From NCBI RefSeq assembly GCF_041146395.1, contig NC_090990.1, positions 44,650,001 to 44,714,000 of the forward strand: 64,000 bases of DNA, in the 5' to 3' direction. The stretch is from Eulemur rufifrons (taxonomy: Eukaryota; Chordata; Mammalia; Primates; Lemuridae). Below the pieces are notes generated by a model that made no database searches, was not told the DNA's origin, and saw only the letters and a program-made list of their open reading frames with translations. Numbering within the stretch: the stretch's first letter is position 1; each line of letters starts with the position of its first letter. A program made the position numbers and the translations under genes. Shown here in pieces: positions 23,625-34,404 of this stretch.

Positions 23625-23845
23625 TATTTTTCTGTACCTATTTTGAGCTGAGCACTGTGCTAAGTTACCTTAGATGTCATTTAATTCTTGCAAGTTATTC
23701 ATTCACCTCCTCTTTACAGACAAGAAGCAGGCTCAGAAAGTTTAAGTAGTGTGTACATGGTCCAACAATGAGCAAGCGGCAGAGCTAGCAGTCCAATCCA
23801 GATCTGACCCACAGGCCATGCTCTTCACTGTATCTAGGCTGCCCC
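23625..23845 (-). repeat. MIR, nearly full length
   Basis: GAGCACTGTGCTAAGTTACC, CCTCTTTACAGACAAGAAGC and AGCGGCAGAGCTAGCAGTCC through CATGCTCTTCACTGT. Confidence 0.85.
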
Positions 23846-24159
23846 AGGACTGTGCTTAAAATTATCTGACATTAACACTGGGAAACAAGGCAGGTAGTAG
23901 GGGGATTGCCATATTTGGAGACCCAGGACTGTGTTCTGTGTATGTATGCTGTTCATGATTCCTGGGCACAGACGCACCCAACTCCCAAAAAGTCAGATAG
24001 CACCATTTACGGGCACCATGTTACTCCACATCACAAGGCCTTTCCCATCCCAGCCTGCCAGGTCCGAGGTGAAGTCAGTTTGTTTCTAAGTGGCTCTTGT
24101 CTGTTTCCATCTCTTTTTAAACCTGGGAGGTCGGGAAGATGATGAGGAGAAGGAATTAA

Positions 24160-24440
24160 TGAGAGGGATGCATTTCCTTAGAAATGTTATTAATTGGCTG
24201 GGCAAAACAAGAGAGGGAAATAAAATAGCTGCTCCTTACTAAGTAAAGGCATCTTCTTCCCTTATCTCATTAAAAATTAAAAGCACTCTTGGTTTAAGTA
24301 GGGACAAATTAGTAATTAAGTGCTATATAATCAACTTGTGTAAACATAATATTGAAGGGAAGGCCAAATTAATCACTCTGCTGGCTTGTTTTTGCCCCCA
24401 TTAATGCACCTTTTACTCCGGTCCTTCCTGTGATGCCAGG
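24160..24440. other. AT-rich unique block with clustered TAAT cores
   Basis: No repeat is recognised. Several ATTAAT, TTAATT and TAATTA cores occur close together. This is consistent with a conserved non-coding element, but cross-species conservation cannot be judged from this sequence alone. Confidence 0.3.
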
Positions 24441-24644
24441 ATGCATTTTCTGATCTCCTCTGCTGCTGGAGATAGGGTGGGCTGAGATAGCTGGGCTGAC
24501 AGAAGACAGTGGACTAGACCTGGGAAAGGCGTGTGTGGGGGCCTGGATTCAAATAGGTGATGAGGATGGCTGTTTCCTTCTGTAAGCCAAGGTTCATCAA
24601 AACAAGCTCACATGTGACAGGGTCAGGCCTAGATGGCAGCAGGA

Positions 24645-24735
24645 CAAAGAAGAATTAGACACTATCTCAGTGCCCAAGGAATTCCCAGCCTACTTGGGGG
24701 AAGGTAGACACAGATAGAAACAGTTATGAAAAAGT
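24645..24735 (-). repeat. L2 fragment
   Basis: AAGGAATTCCCAGCCTACTT, followed by GTAGACACAGATAG, is the antisense L2 tail region. Confidence 0.5.
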
Positions 24736-24749
24736 CAAGACCAAAGCGT

Positions 24750-24900
24750 AATGGCAAAGATGCCACTTGCCTTGGGTGAGTTACTAAATTTCTTTTTGCC
24801 TCAGAGCCCTCATCTGAAAAAGATAACAGCATAGATAAATTATCTCATAACTCCTGTTGCAAGGAGTAAACATGTTAGCACATATAAAGCAAAGTAGTTT
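24750..24900 (+). repeat. MIR
   Basis: TTGGGTGAGTTACTAAATTT, TTTGCCTCAGAGCCCTCATC and TAAACATGTTAGCACATA. Confidence 0.7.
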
Positions 24901-24949
24901 TATTTCATGTTGGCTATTTCTTGTTTAAATTATAATTACTATAATGGGA

Positions 24950-25080
24950 TAAGGGAGCATTCAAGAAGGGGTGTCTTCCACTGCCTTGAGGGACAGGAGG
25001 GGCCCCCAGAGGAGGCAACATTTGAACTGGGCCTTGGAGGATTAGCTGAGATGAGGCTGGAACTCAGGGGGCCATGGGCC
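24950..25080 (-). repeat. L2 fragment
   Basis: AGAGGAGGCAACATTTGAAC followed by TGGGCCTTGGAGGATTAG matches the antisense L2 segment that follows the tail block. Together with 24645-24735 it may be one L2 interrupted by the MIR at 24750. Confidence 0.55.
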
Positions 25081-25368
25081 CCCCGGCCTGTGCTCTTTGT
25101 CTTGCAGTGGAATGCCTCCTCTGAAAGCAGAGGAGGGGACATGGGGCTCAACTCTGGACAAATCTCTCTCCATTTCAGTTCAACATAGCAAATATTAATA
25201 ATGACTGCTGGAGCCTCAGTCACGTGGTATTGTGGCAACTGCGTGCCAGGTCGGGGAGGAGGCGGGGGTTGTGGAGAGAGGAAGTGAGCTGAGTCCATCT
25301 TGGGCAGGGTAAGAGGAAATCAAATGGGGCAGCTGAGAGAAAGTAACCCTCTAAGTCACTTTTCTACA

Positions 25369-25381
25369 CCCCCCCCCCCCA
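25369..25381. repeat. Poly(C) tract
   Basis: About 13 uninterrupted C residues. Confidence 0.85.
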
Positions 25382-25389
25382 GGGTGATG

Positions 25390-25552
25390 GCATCTCCTTG
25401 GCTTGCTAGTTGTGTGAACAAACCTGACTAGGCAAGTGACTTAACTTCTCTGAGCTCAGTTCCATATTAACTAACCCCACTGAATTGTTGCAAAGATTCC
25501 GTGAATGCAAACACAATGCCTGTCACACAGAAAAGTGCCATTATTATTCCCT
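25390..25552 (+). repeat. MIR
   Basis: GCTAGTTGTGTGAACAAACC, AAGTGACTTAACTTCTCTGA and ACAATGCCTGTCACACAGAA. Confidence 0.75.
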
Positions 25553-25555
25553 GTG

Positions 25556-25730
25556 TTAATGTAATCTTCACAACAGCCCTATAAGGTAGGCGATATCATC
25601 GTGCCACTTTATAAAGTAGGGAATTGAGGCACCAAGACATTGAAAAGCTTCCGTAAGGTCACTTAGATGGTTAGAGGCGGAATGTGGGTTTAAACTCGGG
25701 TAGTCTGGCTCCAGACCCACCCTCTGGGTA
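25556..25730 (-). repeat. MIR, tail-to-tail with the preceding one
   Basis: CACAACAGCCCTATAAGGTA, GAATTGAGGCACCAAGACAT and GTTTAAACTCGGGTAGTCTG. Confidence 0.8.
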
Positions 25731-27339
25731 CCTGCCACAGCCCAGTGCTTTGGAAGGCACCTAGAGCTAGGTTTGCATGTTGTGTGCTAGATTAGGGCAG
25801 ATGCCCCTCGGCAGTGTCCACACTCCTCACTTACTAGTGAGGAAGTTCTTCCTCCGATTTGAGAGGATCGTGGGGCAGAACCTACAGCTGTGGTGACCCT
25901 TTAACAGGTGGGGCAGGTGGGGCAGGCCCGGGTGACTCACCAGAGAGCATCACATTACCCTTGGGCATGGTAGGATGCAGCTGCTCACACTGATCTCAGC
26001 AGTTTTGCTTAAGGAACAGAACAATTTATTAATTTATCATTCATACTCTGCTTCCATAAAGGATTTAAGAAAGCTTATAACAAATGACTAAGGCTACCAG
26101 AATGAAACTCCCAAGTCAGAAACTATGTAGAAAAGGGAAAACACACCAACCCCTTATATTGGAGGGGTGTCCTCAAACTCAGATGCCTTCAGGTAGGAAT
26201 CAAGCCTTATAAATATGGGAAGATACCAACAAAGGACAAGATGATTTGATTCTGTACCAGGTTGGAGAAAAGTACTAGAAAAGTATTATTACTAGTACCA
26301 AAAGTACTGCCTAAGGATGTTGAAACTCAGATTATTTTCACTCGTGTTTGGTGAGTGCCAAACCAAACATCTATGGGACAGATCTGGCCTGTGGGTCTCT
26401 GACCTGCACTAAGATTACTGTGACTGGACTCCAGGCAGCCAGGACAAAACTGGGAAATACGTCAAGTCACATGCTGTTCATGGACTCAAGGAAATATACC
26501 AGTTCTTTTAAAAACGACCACATATTTTGATTGTACCAAATTATAAAATTGTTATTTCTTTAAGAAAAGTGAACTTAGAAATCCTTCCATGGATTTATAG
26601 AAGATGCAGAAGAATTTATTAAATACAACCTTGTTGAGAGCCGAGAGCATGACATTGAAACCTGATTTCAAGTCTAGGATGGCCTGGGTTTATACCTTTC
26701 TGGAGATGTCACTTGACTCAGGGATAGAACAGAGAATACCTGGTTTGGTAGATACACAGCACATCTCTTCACCTGTCTTCCCTGAATATTCCTTTCCTCA
26801 GCCAACTTTGTAAACAAAGCTGAGTCACTGACCTAGGAGTGTCTTAGAGGACCTCAGTACTAAGGCTTTTTACCAGCCTGGCACAAGAGACATGCTAAAA
26901 CGAAGCACCCATCAATCGAGAAGGATGACAGATGTTGAAACATATCAGATATCCGTAAACAGCAAGCCCACAGAGGCCATGGAACTTGGCATCCTCTTAG
27001 TAAAAAATACCCTGTTGCCTTAAGAGAGAATGCCGTGGACTTTTTAAAACCACTTTAAGTGATGCATTTTTTTTTTTTTTCCATTTGGACAATTGCTACC
27101 CTGTGAAATATTTTCACTGAAAGATGGCCTGCTATATATTTTTTTTAAATATCTACTTTTTAAAGGGCAAACTTAATGTTCACAGAGTGTTCTAGGCTGT
27201 CAGCCCTGGAAATATAGGTCTTCAAAATATCGTCCCAGCAATTACGAGGAGTTCCACGTTCGGCTTATCTCGTACCCTCTCTTTTACTATTAGCAGTGTG
27301 ATTCATATTGTATGTAATAAATAGGGCCGTATTTCAAAT

Positions 27340-27515
27340 TCTGTAATTGTGCATTAGGTCAATCCCTTCACCTCTCTAAGCCTGTTTGCTCATTTGTGAA
27401 AATAAGACTATTAAGAGTGTGTGCCTCATACAATTATTGTGAAGATTAAATGAGATAATATGTATAAAGTATTTAACACAGTTACCGATGTGAATAAACA
27501 CTCAATGAGAGGTAT
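27340..27515 (+). repeat. MIR 3' two-thirds
   Basis: TTCACCTCTCTAAGCCTGTT, TGTGAAGATTAAATGAGATA, then GTATTTAACACAGTTACC and AATAAACACTCAATGAG. Confidence 0.82.
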
Positions 27516-27580
27516 ACAAATTATAGTAATATTATGATGATAATGAGAGGTATACAAAATTATAGCAATATTTATGATGG
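27504..27580. repeat. Two-copy 38/39-bp tandem duplication
   Basis: Copies 27504-27541 and 27542-27580 both read AATGAGAGGTATACAAA and then TTATAG, TAAT or CAAT, and TTATGATG, with a few differences. The first copy starts in the tail of the MIR. Confidence 0.85.
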
Positions 27581-27639
27581 AAACTATCATTGTTAGCTGA
27601 TTATAAATCACATGCTGTATTAGTGCTTTACATATGTTA

Positions 27640-28155
27640 CTGAATGATGGCATGGCTGGTCCTTTGCCTGTTTGCTCTCAGAGAGCACACACCTCTGCCC
27701 CTGCTCTGCTGTGTGCTCCATTTCCAAGGCTCCCTTGCACCTGGCCTCTGGGTAGGTTTGGCCAGTGGGAGATACTGGTGGGAGAACGACGTGCAGGAAG
27801 AAGAGAAGTCATGTCATGCCTCTCTTTCACTATAGCAGCAGCTGCATCTTCTCTGTGATTCCAGCTCCCAGCCACTCTCAGGTCCCAGTTCTGGCCACTC
27901 AGCCCTTCTTTGGTTTCAGTTCCAGCCTGACATCCACAGCTCTTGGCCATGGTCACATCACTGCCTCACGTTGTCTCTCGATTCCTAAGAGGGGTAGCAG
28001 CTGTCTGTGTTTGCTGATCTCTGGTGGCTTCAAGATCACCTGTTTGGTCTCTAGGTTTCTTCTGTCACTGATGAAACCAGTTTCTTATATTAAATTCTTT
28101 CTGTTGAAAGACTTAGAGGAGTTTCAATTACCCTGGCTGGACTCTGACTGATACA
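27640..28155 (-). repeat. Unnamed dispersed repeat, copy 3
   Basis: The right end TGGACTCTGACTGATACAG is the complement of the left end of copy 1. GGCCAGTGGGAGATACTGGT and TCCAAGGCTCCCTTGCACC match the complement of blocks seen in copy 2. The apparent 128-residue frame here is a repeat artefact. Confidence 0.6.
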
Positions 28156-28509
28156 GTTGCTTTTAAATATTAAAAGAGAAGTCAGAACTCACAGTGAATT
28201 CATTTCCCCACGTCTCTCCCTATTGGAATGAGGTAGGCCCACTGGAGAAGGGGCAGCTGGTTATCACAGACAGCAGTTCACTTTGACTAAGTAAAGCTCA
28301 AAAGACAAGAAATTGGCCTAAGCATCTTTGGTGGATACTGCCTTTGTACCCAACCTTGAGTTTGGCATTGAGGCTAGGAGCCTCGAGTAGCTTACCACCT
28401 CTCTGAGAAGACAAGACTTGATTATAAGTCACAGCCAAGCACAGTACAAGGCAGTATTTAGTGAGCAGGAATAGGAACTCCTCTTTCTTAAGCCAGAGCT
28501 CTGGACCAT

Positions 28510-28690
28510 TCACTATTGTAGGTGAGTCACTATGGCAGGTATATGATTATTCTCATTCCCCAAATGAGGAAATGGAGGTTCAGAGAGGGCAAGTGATTTG
28601 CCCAGGGTCACACCGCTGTTAAGTCATAGTGTTAGGAATTTAACTTAAGTTTATATGTCTTAGAGCCTGTGTTTATTAGAAACCTATATC
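28510..28690 (-). repeat. MIR
   Basis: CCCCAAATGAGGAAATGGAG, GTTCAGAGAGGGCAAGTGAT and TTGCCCAGGGTCACACCGCT. Confidence 0.85.
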
Positions 28691-28794
28691 TGTTCCTCAA
28701 TGTTGTGTAGGCTTTTTCCTATTTCAAAGGAGATAGTAAGAAAGCTGCATACATAATTCATATTGCTCTGGTCTTATAGAAATGTCCTTACAGA

Positions 28795-28985
28795 AATAAT
28801 ATTCAACCTCATTCACCTAAGTCTCAGAACAGGCTTCTGTGGAAAGTGTTTTCATTTTTTACAAAAGAGGAAATAGTCTCAGAAAATTAAAAGAATTTAC
28901 TCCAGGTTCACACTGTTTACATTCAAGCCGAAATTTGAATGCAGGTTTTTCTGTCCCCAAGCACATGTTCTTTCTACTGGTGACA
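28795..28985 (-). repeat. MIR, diverged
   Basis: ATTTTTTACAAAAGAGGAAA, TCAGAAAATTAAAAG, TTTGAATGCAGGTTTTTC and CATGTTCTTTCTACTG. Confidence 0.7.
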
Positions 28986-30234
28986 TCCAAGAACTGGAAT
29001 ATGTAGTTTAGGGCCAAGTGTTTTTAGAAATTACAAGAAACAGAGAGAGAAAAGCAAGGCCAGGTTTCCCACCTTTGAGGACCTGACAGTTGGGTTAAAG
29101 AAATAAAAACAAAGCCACCTGAAACCAGAGAGTGCCATTGCATAACCTCCTGGATGGAAATGACTGCCAGCAGGAAGGAGAAGCATGGCTTTGTGTAAGA
29201 AGTGGGGCTTGGAATGGGCTGGACTAGAAATGTTAACTTAGGACAGGCAGAGAAGCAGCAGGATGGGAACTTTTTAGATAGAGGTGCTGGTGACAGCAAA
29301 GGAACAGATGCGGACAGAAAGGAGATGAATGTAACTCCTGGGAAGGGTTGCAGTTCAGGAGTAGCAAAAGTGAAAGTTGGATATATAGGACCACAATTAT
29401 TGCAGGTTGGGGGCATTAACTACAAACAGATCAATTAGGAATTTGATAGCAGTCTTGGGAGCATCATTGCTCACCATCCCCTCATGCTTTGACTGTCTGT
29501 TGTTAAAAAAATGCTATATAGGCTGATAATCTCATTTTTAAGGAGATCAGCATTAAGTACTTCTTAGATTATAATACTGCTGCTTTCTGCTTAAGAAAAA
29601 TAGCCCATAAATTAATTCAGACTGTGAGTAATAACAAAAGTTTATTACTTATCTCTAACAGTTTTGAAGAGTCCCTGAAATAGAAGGGGAACGCTCTCTG
29701 AATGCCCCTAGAATGCTATCCTATTTCACTAGAGCACATTTGTGTACAGGGTGTTGTGAAATAACATGCTTGAGAATTTCAGGATGGAAAAGGCACCTTC
29801 TGAGACAATGTCACTGAGAGATGGAAAACAAGGAACCCACCTTGCACCAGATCAAAATGTAGCCCTCTCCCCTCTCTGTCTCCCTCCTTGTCAGCTGATA
29901 CCTTGGCCTGGAGGAGCCTGTGTGTTGGATGGGTTGATGGGAGTGGAATTCCGACCAAGTTGGACGTGTCAGTTTCACCTGTCAGCATCTCTGATGAAGA
30001 GGGATCTTGACAGACCAGACTGGTTTGGATAATTGGATTGCAGCAGTTGTCTTCATCTCAGTAAGCTGACTCGCCACTACAGACACGGGAGGAGAAATTT
30101 ATAGACAGTCCTAAAATGGAGATTCAACCAAGTGCTTCTGTGACTAGGAAACAGCAGGCTTTAGGGAGTCCAGCATACTATAGTGTGGTGGGGGGCTGGG
30201 GCTCCTATCTTCAAGGGGCTGCCAGAAACGACAG

Positions 30235-30435
30235 AGGAGATTCATTTAGTATGCACCAGCCACTGTTTAAGCACTTTTTGATTATTAACTCACTTAATCC
30301 TCACAACAATCCCATGAGGTCCTGGTAGTTGTACTTGGCAGACAAGGAGGCTGAATCACAAAAAAAGGTGTTTTCCCAAGGTCACGTAGCTCGTAAAGGA
30401 TGAAGCTCAGATGTTCTGACTCTATGGTCTGTTTG
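30235..30435 (-). repeat. MIR
   Basis: CAGCCACTGTTTAAGCACTT, TTAATCCTCACAACAATCCC, AGGTCACGTAGCTCGTAAAG. Confidence 0.85.
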
Positions 30436-30929
30436 CTGTACAATACTGAAATCCATCTCTGTACAGTCTCTTTGGGAAGCCTGTCTTAGCAAGGCCTGTC
30501 TCCCCACTGCTCATCCGTGCTCATGAACCTGTGCTCATCTCTTGCATTGGCATCCTTAGATGTTCCAGTCTTTGCTTACCTCACTCGAATGTGAGCTTCC
30601 AGGTAAGGGTCCAAGTCTTACTCATTCTTAGCCAGTAGTAAGTACTGAGTACGTATGTGTTGTACTAGACTGGAGTTGAAATTTTGGAGCTGGCTAAGAA
30701 GGCAATCACCTGTGGCTAGTTACACAGAAAGCCGGACACTTAAAGCAACCGTGCTGCTGTAGAAAGACTTGGATTTAAAGTCCTCAGCAGATAAAATCTG
30801 ATCTGTGTCTCTAGAAACAACTTTCCCTGTTCACAATGGCATTGGCTTTAAACTACTCCTTAGGATTCTCACTTGCTCTGATTTTTCAAAGATAAGTTCC
30901 TCAATCTTTAGAATTTGTTTAGTTACTGA

Positions 30930-31012
30930 ATAACTCAGTGTATGACCTGGAGCAAGAGATCCATCCCTGTGGGCCTTGATTTCCTCATCTTTAAACTGAA
31001 AGGATCAGGTTC
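30930..31012 (+). repeat. MIR core fragment
   Basis: TATGACCTGGAGCAAGAGAT, then CTTGATTTCCTCATCTTTAA. Confidence 0.6.
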
Positions 31013-31576
31013 TGGTTTTTAAAAAATGTACATCAGTGGAAACTTTGGGAGGCCGATATATAAAACAGACCGAAGGTGAACTGTGTCTCTGGCTTACCCA
31101 TCACCCCCTCTCTTTCCCCACTTCAAGGCAGCCTCGGAATGTCTCTGCTGAACATGAGCACTGGACTAGATTGTTTCAAATGAAATAAGCCAAAATGTAT
31201 TAAAATAATACATAATGATTCTTAATGCAGTAATAAAATAACTTCAAAATAGCCTCATCTACCTGGAGAAAGGTAGGTTGGAGGGCCCATTCCAGGGGAT
31301 CTCTATGCCTGCATGACTGTCAGACGCTGTGTGTTCCTGGCGGGGCAGGGTGTCAGCTTGGCCTGCTAATGTACAGTGGGTTGGGGAAGCTAAAGCCTCC
31401 GGGCCTCATTCTCCTTGGCTGGAAACAGACTGCGTGTCATGGCACTGGTGAATTAGAAATTCTATCCAGCGGCTCTTGGAGATTGATTTTCCATCTGGGG
31501 ATCTGACCTCTTGTTTCTCTAGCAGAGGGGATCAGACTGTTCTGGGAGGAGTCAATGAGCTGGGCCCCAGAAAGGC

Positions 31577-31616
31577 CTTCCTTTTCTTTTTCTTTTTCTT
31601 TTTCTTTTTTTTTTTT
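31577..31616. repeat. (TTTTTC)n pyrimidine tract
   Basis: About four TTTTTC units, then a pure T run. Confidence 0.85.
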
Positions 31617-31849
31617 AACTGTATGTTTCAAAGGAAATTTCTGATTACTTTGGGGGGCTTAACACCACCCATCTGAATCCTTGGTTCTTAGAGCTTTGAG
31701 AAATCCATACCACCCCCACATCAGTCCTTTGTGCTAGATTACCAATGATTTAATTTCACGTATGTCATTGCATTTGTAAAAAACCCTTTTGGATTCAGGA
31801 AAGAATGCCCCTTTTCCTTTATTTTTGTCATTTTCACAGACCTCTTATG

Positions 31850-31952
31850 TAAATGCCCCAAGAGTAAGAGTCTTGCTTAAGTTATTTCTGTATCTCCAGT
31901 GCTTAGCACAGAACCTGCCATAGAGTAGCTGCTTGATAAATATTTGTTCATT
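31850..31952 (+). repeat. L2 3' tail, sense
   Basis: AGAGTCTTGCTTAAGTTATT, CTCCAGTGCTTAGCACAGAA, CTGCCATAGAGTAGCTGCTT and GATAAATATTTGTTCATTC. Confidence 0.78.
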
Positions 31953-32130
31953 CATTCAATAAATGCCCCCTAGGTACAATAATAGGCAAAATAACCATGT
32001 TCCCAATCCTTACCACATCTACAGTTGAATGAAATAGACAGTTCAAAAAAAATAAGTACACATAAATATATATCATATATTAGATTAAGTGCTATAAAGG
32101 AAAAGAATAGGTTCAATGGAAGAACAAATT
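31953..32130 (-). repeat. L2 3' tail, antisense, abutting the sense copy
   Basis: ATTCAATAAATGCCCCCTAG, AGGCAAAATAACCATG, CAGTTGAATGAAATAGACAG and AGTGCTATAAAGGAAAAGAA. It shares the ATTCATTCA junction with the sense copy. Confidence 0.65.
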
Positions 32131-32214
32131 ATTAATAGAATGACTGATGAATGAATGAAAGTAAATGACCCCAACTCCCAACCCTAAATCTCTTTCTCAT
32201 CACATCTCTTTGTA

Positions 32215-32460
32215 AATAATAATCATTGCTATTAAGTATCACAACTGCTACCATTTCTTAAGTATCCACTACATTCGAAGCTCTATGCTAACATCTTCAT
32301 ATTTATCATATCAAATTCTCAAAACGACCCTGGTGGTGAAGCCTCCTTATCACTTAGTCCAGACGAAAAAATAAGGCCCAGGGAAGATAATTACATAATT
32401 TGTTCACAACCGGAGAGCTAATAAGTGTCAAAGATGAAACTGAACCAAAGTTGGTCTGAC
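32215..32460 (-). repeat. MIR, nearly full length
   Basis: AAGTATCCACTACATTCGAA, AAATTCTCAAAACGACCCTG, CGGAGAGCTAATAAGTGTCA. Confidence 0.75.
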
Positions 32461-32528
32461 GGAGCCTCTGCTGAGCAAAAGGAAAAGAAATTCTCATGAA
32501 CTCCAAAGATTATCACCAGAGGTTCAAT

Positions 32529-32569
32529 ATGATATGACGCGGTGTTTGGGAAACACCACATCATATCAT
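32529..32569. other. Near-perfect palindrome (19-bp arms, 3-nt loop)
   Basis: The left arm ATGATATGACGCGGTGTTT (32529-32547) and right arm AAACACCACATCATATCAT (32551-32569) are inverted repeats around GGG with 17 of 19 positions paired. Both mismatches fall at the two CpGs of the left arm and are CG versus TG differences. No known repeat family is recognised. Confidence 0.85.
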
Positions 32570-32879
32570 GTGACAACAGGTTCGCTATGTTAGGTGAGAG
32601 GACAAAAAAGAGAGAAAAGAAACTTTGCTAGAGAGAAGGAAGGAAAAGGAGGAAGATAGTGTTCTTGAACTGACCATCTTGTCAGCCTAGCAGTAATAAG
32701 CCATCACCATGGCAACAGGAAGTCTAATTAATGGCAGATGTTGAGTCACTTTAAAAGCCACACCAACTGAATGCCAAGCTGATGCTGTAAACCTCTCTCC
32801 TCTGCCACAGCGAGGCTAATCATGCTATGGTCATGTTGGAGAGACCCATCTTTTGAGGGTGGAACAAACTCTGGACGTA

Positions 32880-33120
32880 GCGTCAGAAGACTTGAGTCTG
32901 AGGCCCACACCGGCCCTGTCTGAGCTCTGCTGCCCTGAGCAAGTCAGTTCATCAATAGTAGGAGGTAGTTATTAATTTTATGATCATCATTATTATTAAT
33001 ATTACTAGCAATAGTAGCTTTCTGAGATTCAATTGGGTATCTATAAAATAGGTAATATTTGTGTAAGCATTGTCAGAGGCTTTAAATAGAATGAAGGATG
33101 TGGAAGTACTTAGTAAACTA
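32880..33120 (+). repeat. MIR with AT-rich insertion
   Basis: TCAGAAGACTTGAGTCTGAG and CTGAGCAAGTCAGTTCATC are MIR-like. An ATTATTATTAAT-rich stretch interrupts, then GATTCAATTGGGTATCTATA and GTACTTAGTAAACTA continue the element. Confidence 0.55.
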
Positions 33121-33164
33121 TAAAGTAACTCACCAAAATAAAATATTATCAACACCAAGAGACA

Positions 33165-33260
33165 GCTTGATGTGGTAGAAAGAGCTTGCGTTGGAATCAG
33201 ACAGACGTGACTATTTGCTGACAGCTTCATCTGAACAAGTCACTTAAATGCGCAGGGCCC
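33165..33260 (+). repeat. MIR 5' part
   Basis: GCTTGATGTGGTAGAAAGAG, TTGGAATCAGACAGACGTGA and GAACAAGTCACTTAAATG. Confidence 0.75.
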
Positions 33261-33329
33261 CAGCTTCCTAACTTTGAAATTTCTCAGTATAAATCTGTAA
33301 AATTCTCTACCCATCTTCCGAAACTTGAG

Positions 33330-33485
33330 TCTGACTTAACCTCTCTGCACTTCAGTTTCCCCGTGTAAAGTGGAAGTGGCGCCGTCTCCTCCCTCATGAG
33401 GTTGTGGTGAGGATTAAATAAGTGAATACAGGAAGAGCATTTAGAACAGCGCCTGGTGCAGGCAGTGTACTGAAATATCAATGGC
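33330..33485 (+). repeat. MIR 3' part
   Basis: ACTTAACCTCTCTGCACTTC, AGTTTCCCCGTGTAAAGTGG, TGAGGATTAAATAAGTGAAT and ATTTAGAACAGCGCCTGG. It may continue the 33165-33260 copy after a small insertion. Confidence 0.8.
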
Positions 33486-33487
33486 GG

Positions 33488-33540
33488 TAGAGAAGGAGGA
33501 GAAGAAGGAGAGGAAGGAAGAGGAGGAGGAGGAAGAGCAA
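33488..33540 (+). repeat. GA-rich purine tract
   Basis: Almost pure purine (GGAGGAGAAGAAGGAGAGG type), directly after a MIR tail. Confidence 0.85.
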
Positions 33541-33925
33541 TTAAAATGATAGATGTATGTGGAACTGTGAAAGCTCCATATGATACAACTGAGAGCCTTC
33601 ACCGTCATTGTCAAAATACTTTTGGGCAGTTCCTGGACTGGTCAGCTCATTCACATGTCCATCAGTTTTCTCAAAGGTCCCATTGTCTCTGCTGCCTTTT
33701 TGTCAAGCCCAGTATGCATGCCTCCCCCGATCCCTGGCTGTGCAGTTTGAAGTAGGAAAGGAGAACTAGGACAAAAAATTGATATTAATAGAAACCATGA
33801 GAAAAATTAGCTCAGAGACCAAGTTCTCTACAGACCAGGATTTCCCAAAGAGTATTCTTTAATATATTAAAAGGTATTCCTGAAGAGAATTAGTTTGGAA
33901 AATGCTATGTTCAAGTTAACTAGGT

Positions 33926-34086
33926 GTTTTGTTTTGTTTTGTTTTGTTTTGTTTTAAGAGATCTTCCTATGTTGCCCAGACTGGACCCAAACTCCTGGGC
34001 TCAAGTGATCCTCCTGCCTCAGCCTCCTAGTGGCTAATGCTGCAGGCTCATGCCACCACACCTGACTCTGACTCTGACTCTGACTC
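33926..34086 (-). repeat. Alu-type monomer (FLAM/FRAM-like) with GTTTT tail and CTGACT array
   Basis: A (GTTTT)n tail (33926-33955) precedes an antisense left-arm monomer: ATGTTGCCCAGACTGG, AACTCCTGGGCTCAAGTGAT, CCTCCTGCCTCAGCCTCCTA. Direct repeats TAACTAGGT at 33917-33925 and 34087-34095 bound the insertion. Between the monomer's 5' end and the right repeat there are four CTGACT units. Confidence 0.85.
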
Positions 34087-34404
34087 TAACTAGGTATCTT
34101 TATAGCAAGACTTCTGTTAAGACTTTAATTTATAAACATGCATTATGAATCTCCCAGGTTGGGGAGACACATAAAATACAGTGTTCTTGACCAAAAAAAT
34201 TGGTTAAATTTACTGGACCAATGAATTAGTTTTTCATGGAGCATCTTACTTTACTAAAGGTTCAAGGACCAAAACTGGGAACTGCTGCTATAAACCCATA
34301 GCCAAGGCCATGAAGCATTGAGAGAAATACCACATAAAAGGTTTGAAAACTCCTTCTAATCCTCCCATCAATTCATGTGTCCATTTAATAACTGAAAAGA
34401 GCAC

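Noticed and set aside
27765..28151. 128-residue frame
   Set aside because: It falls inside the third copy of an unnamed dispersed repeat.
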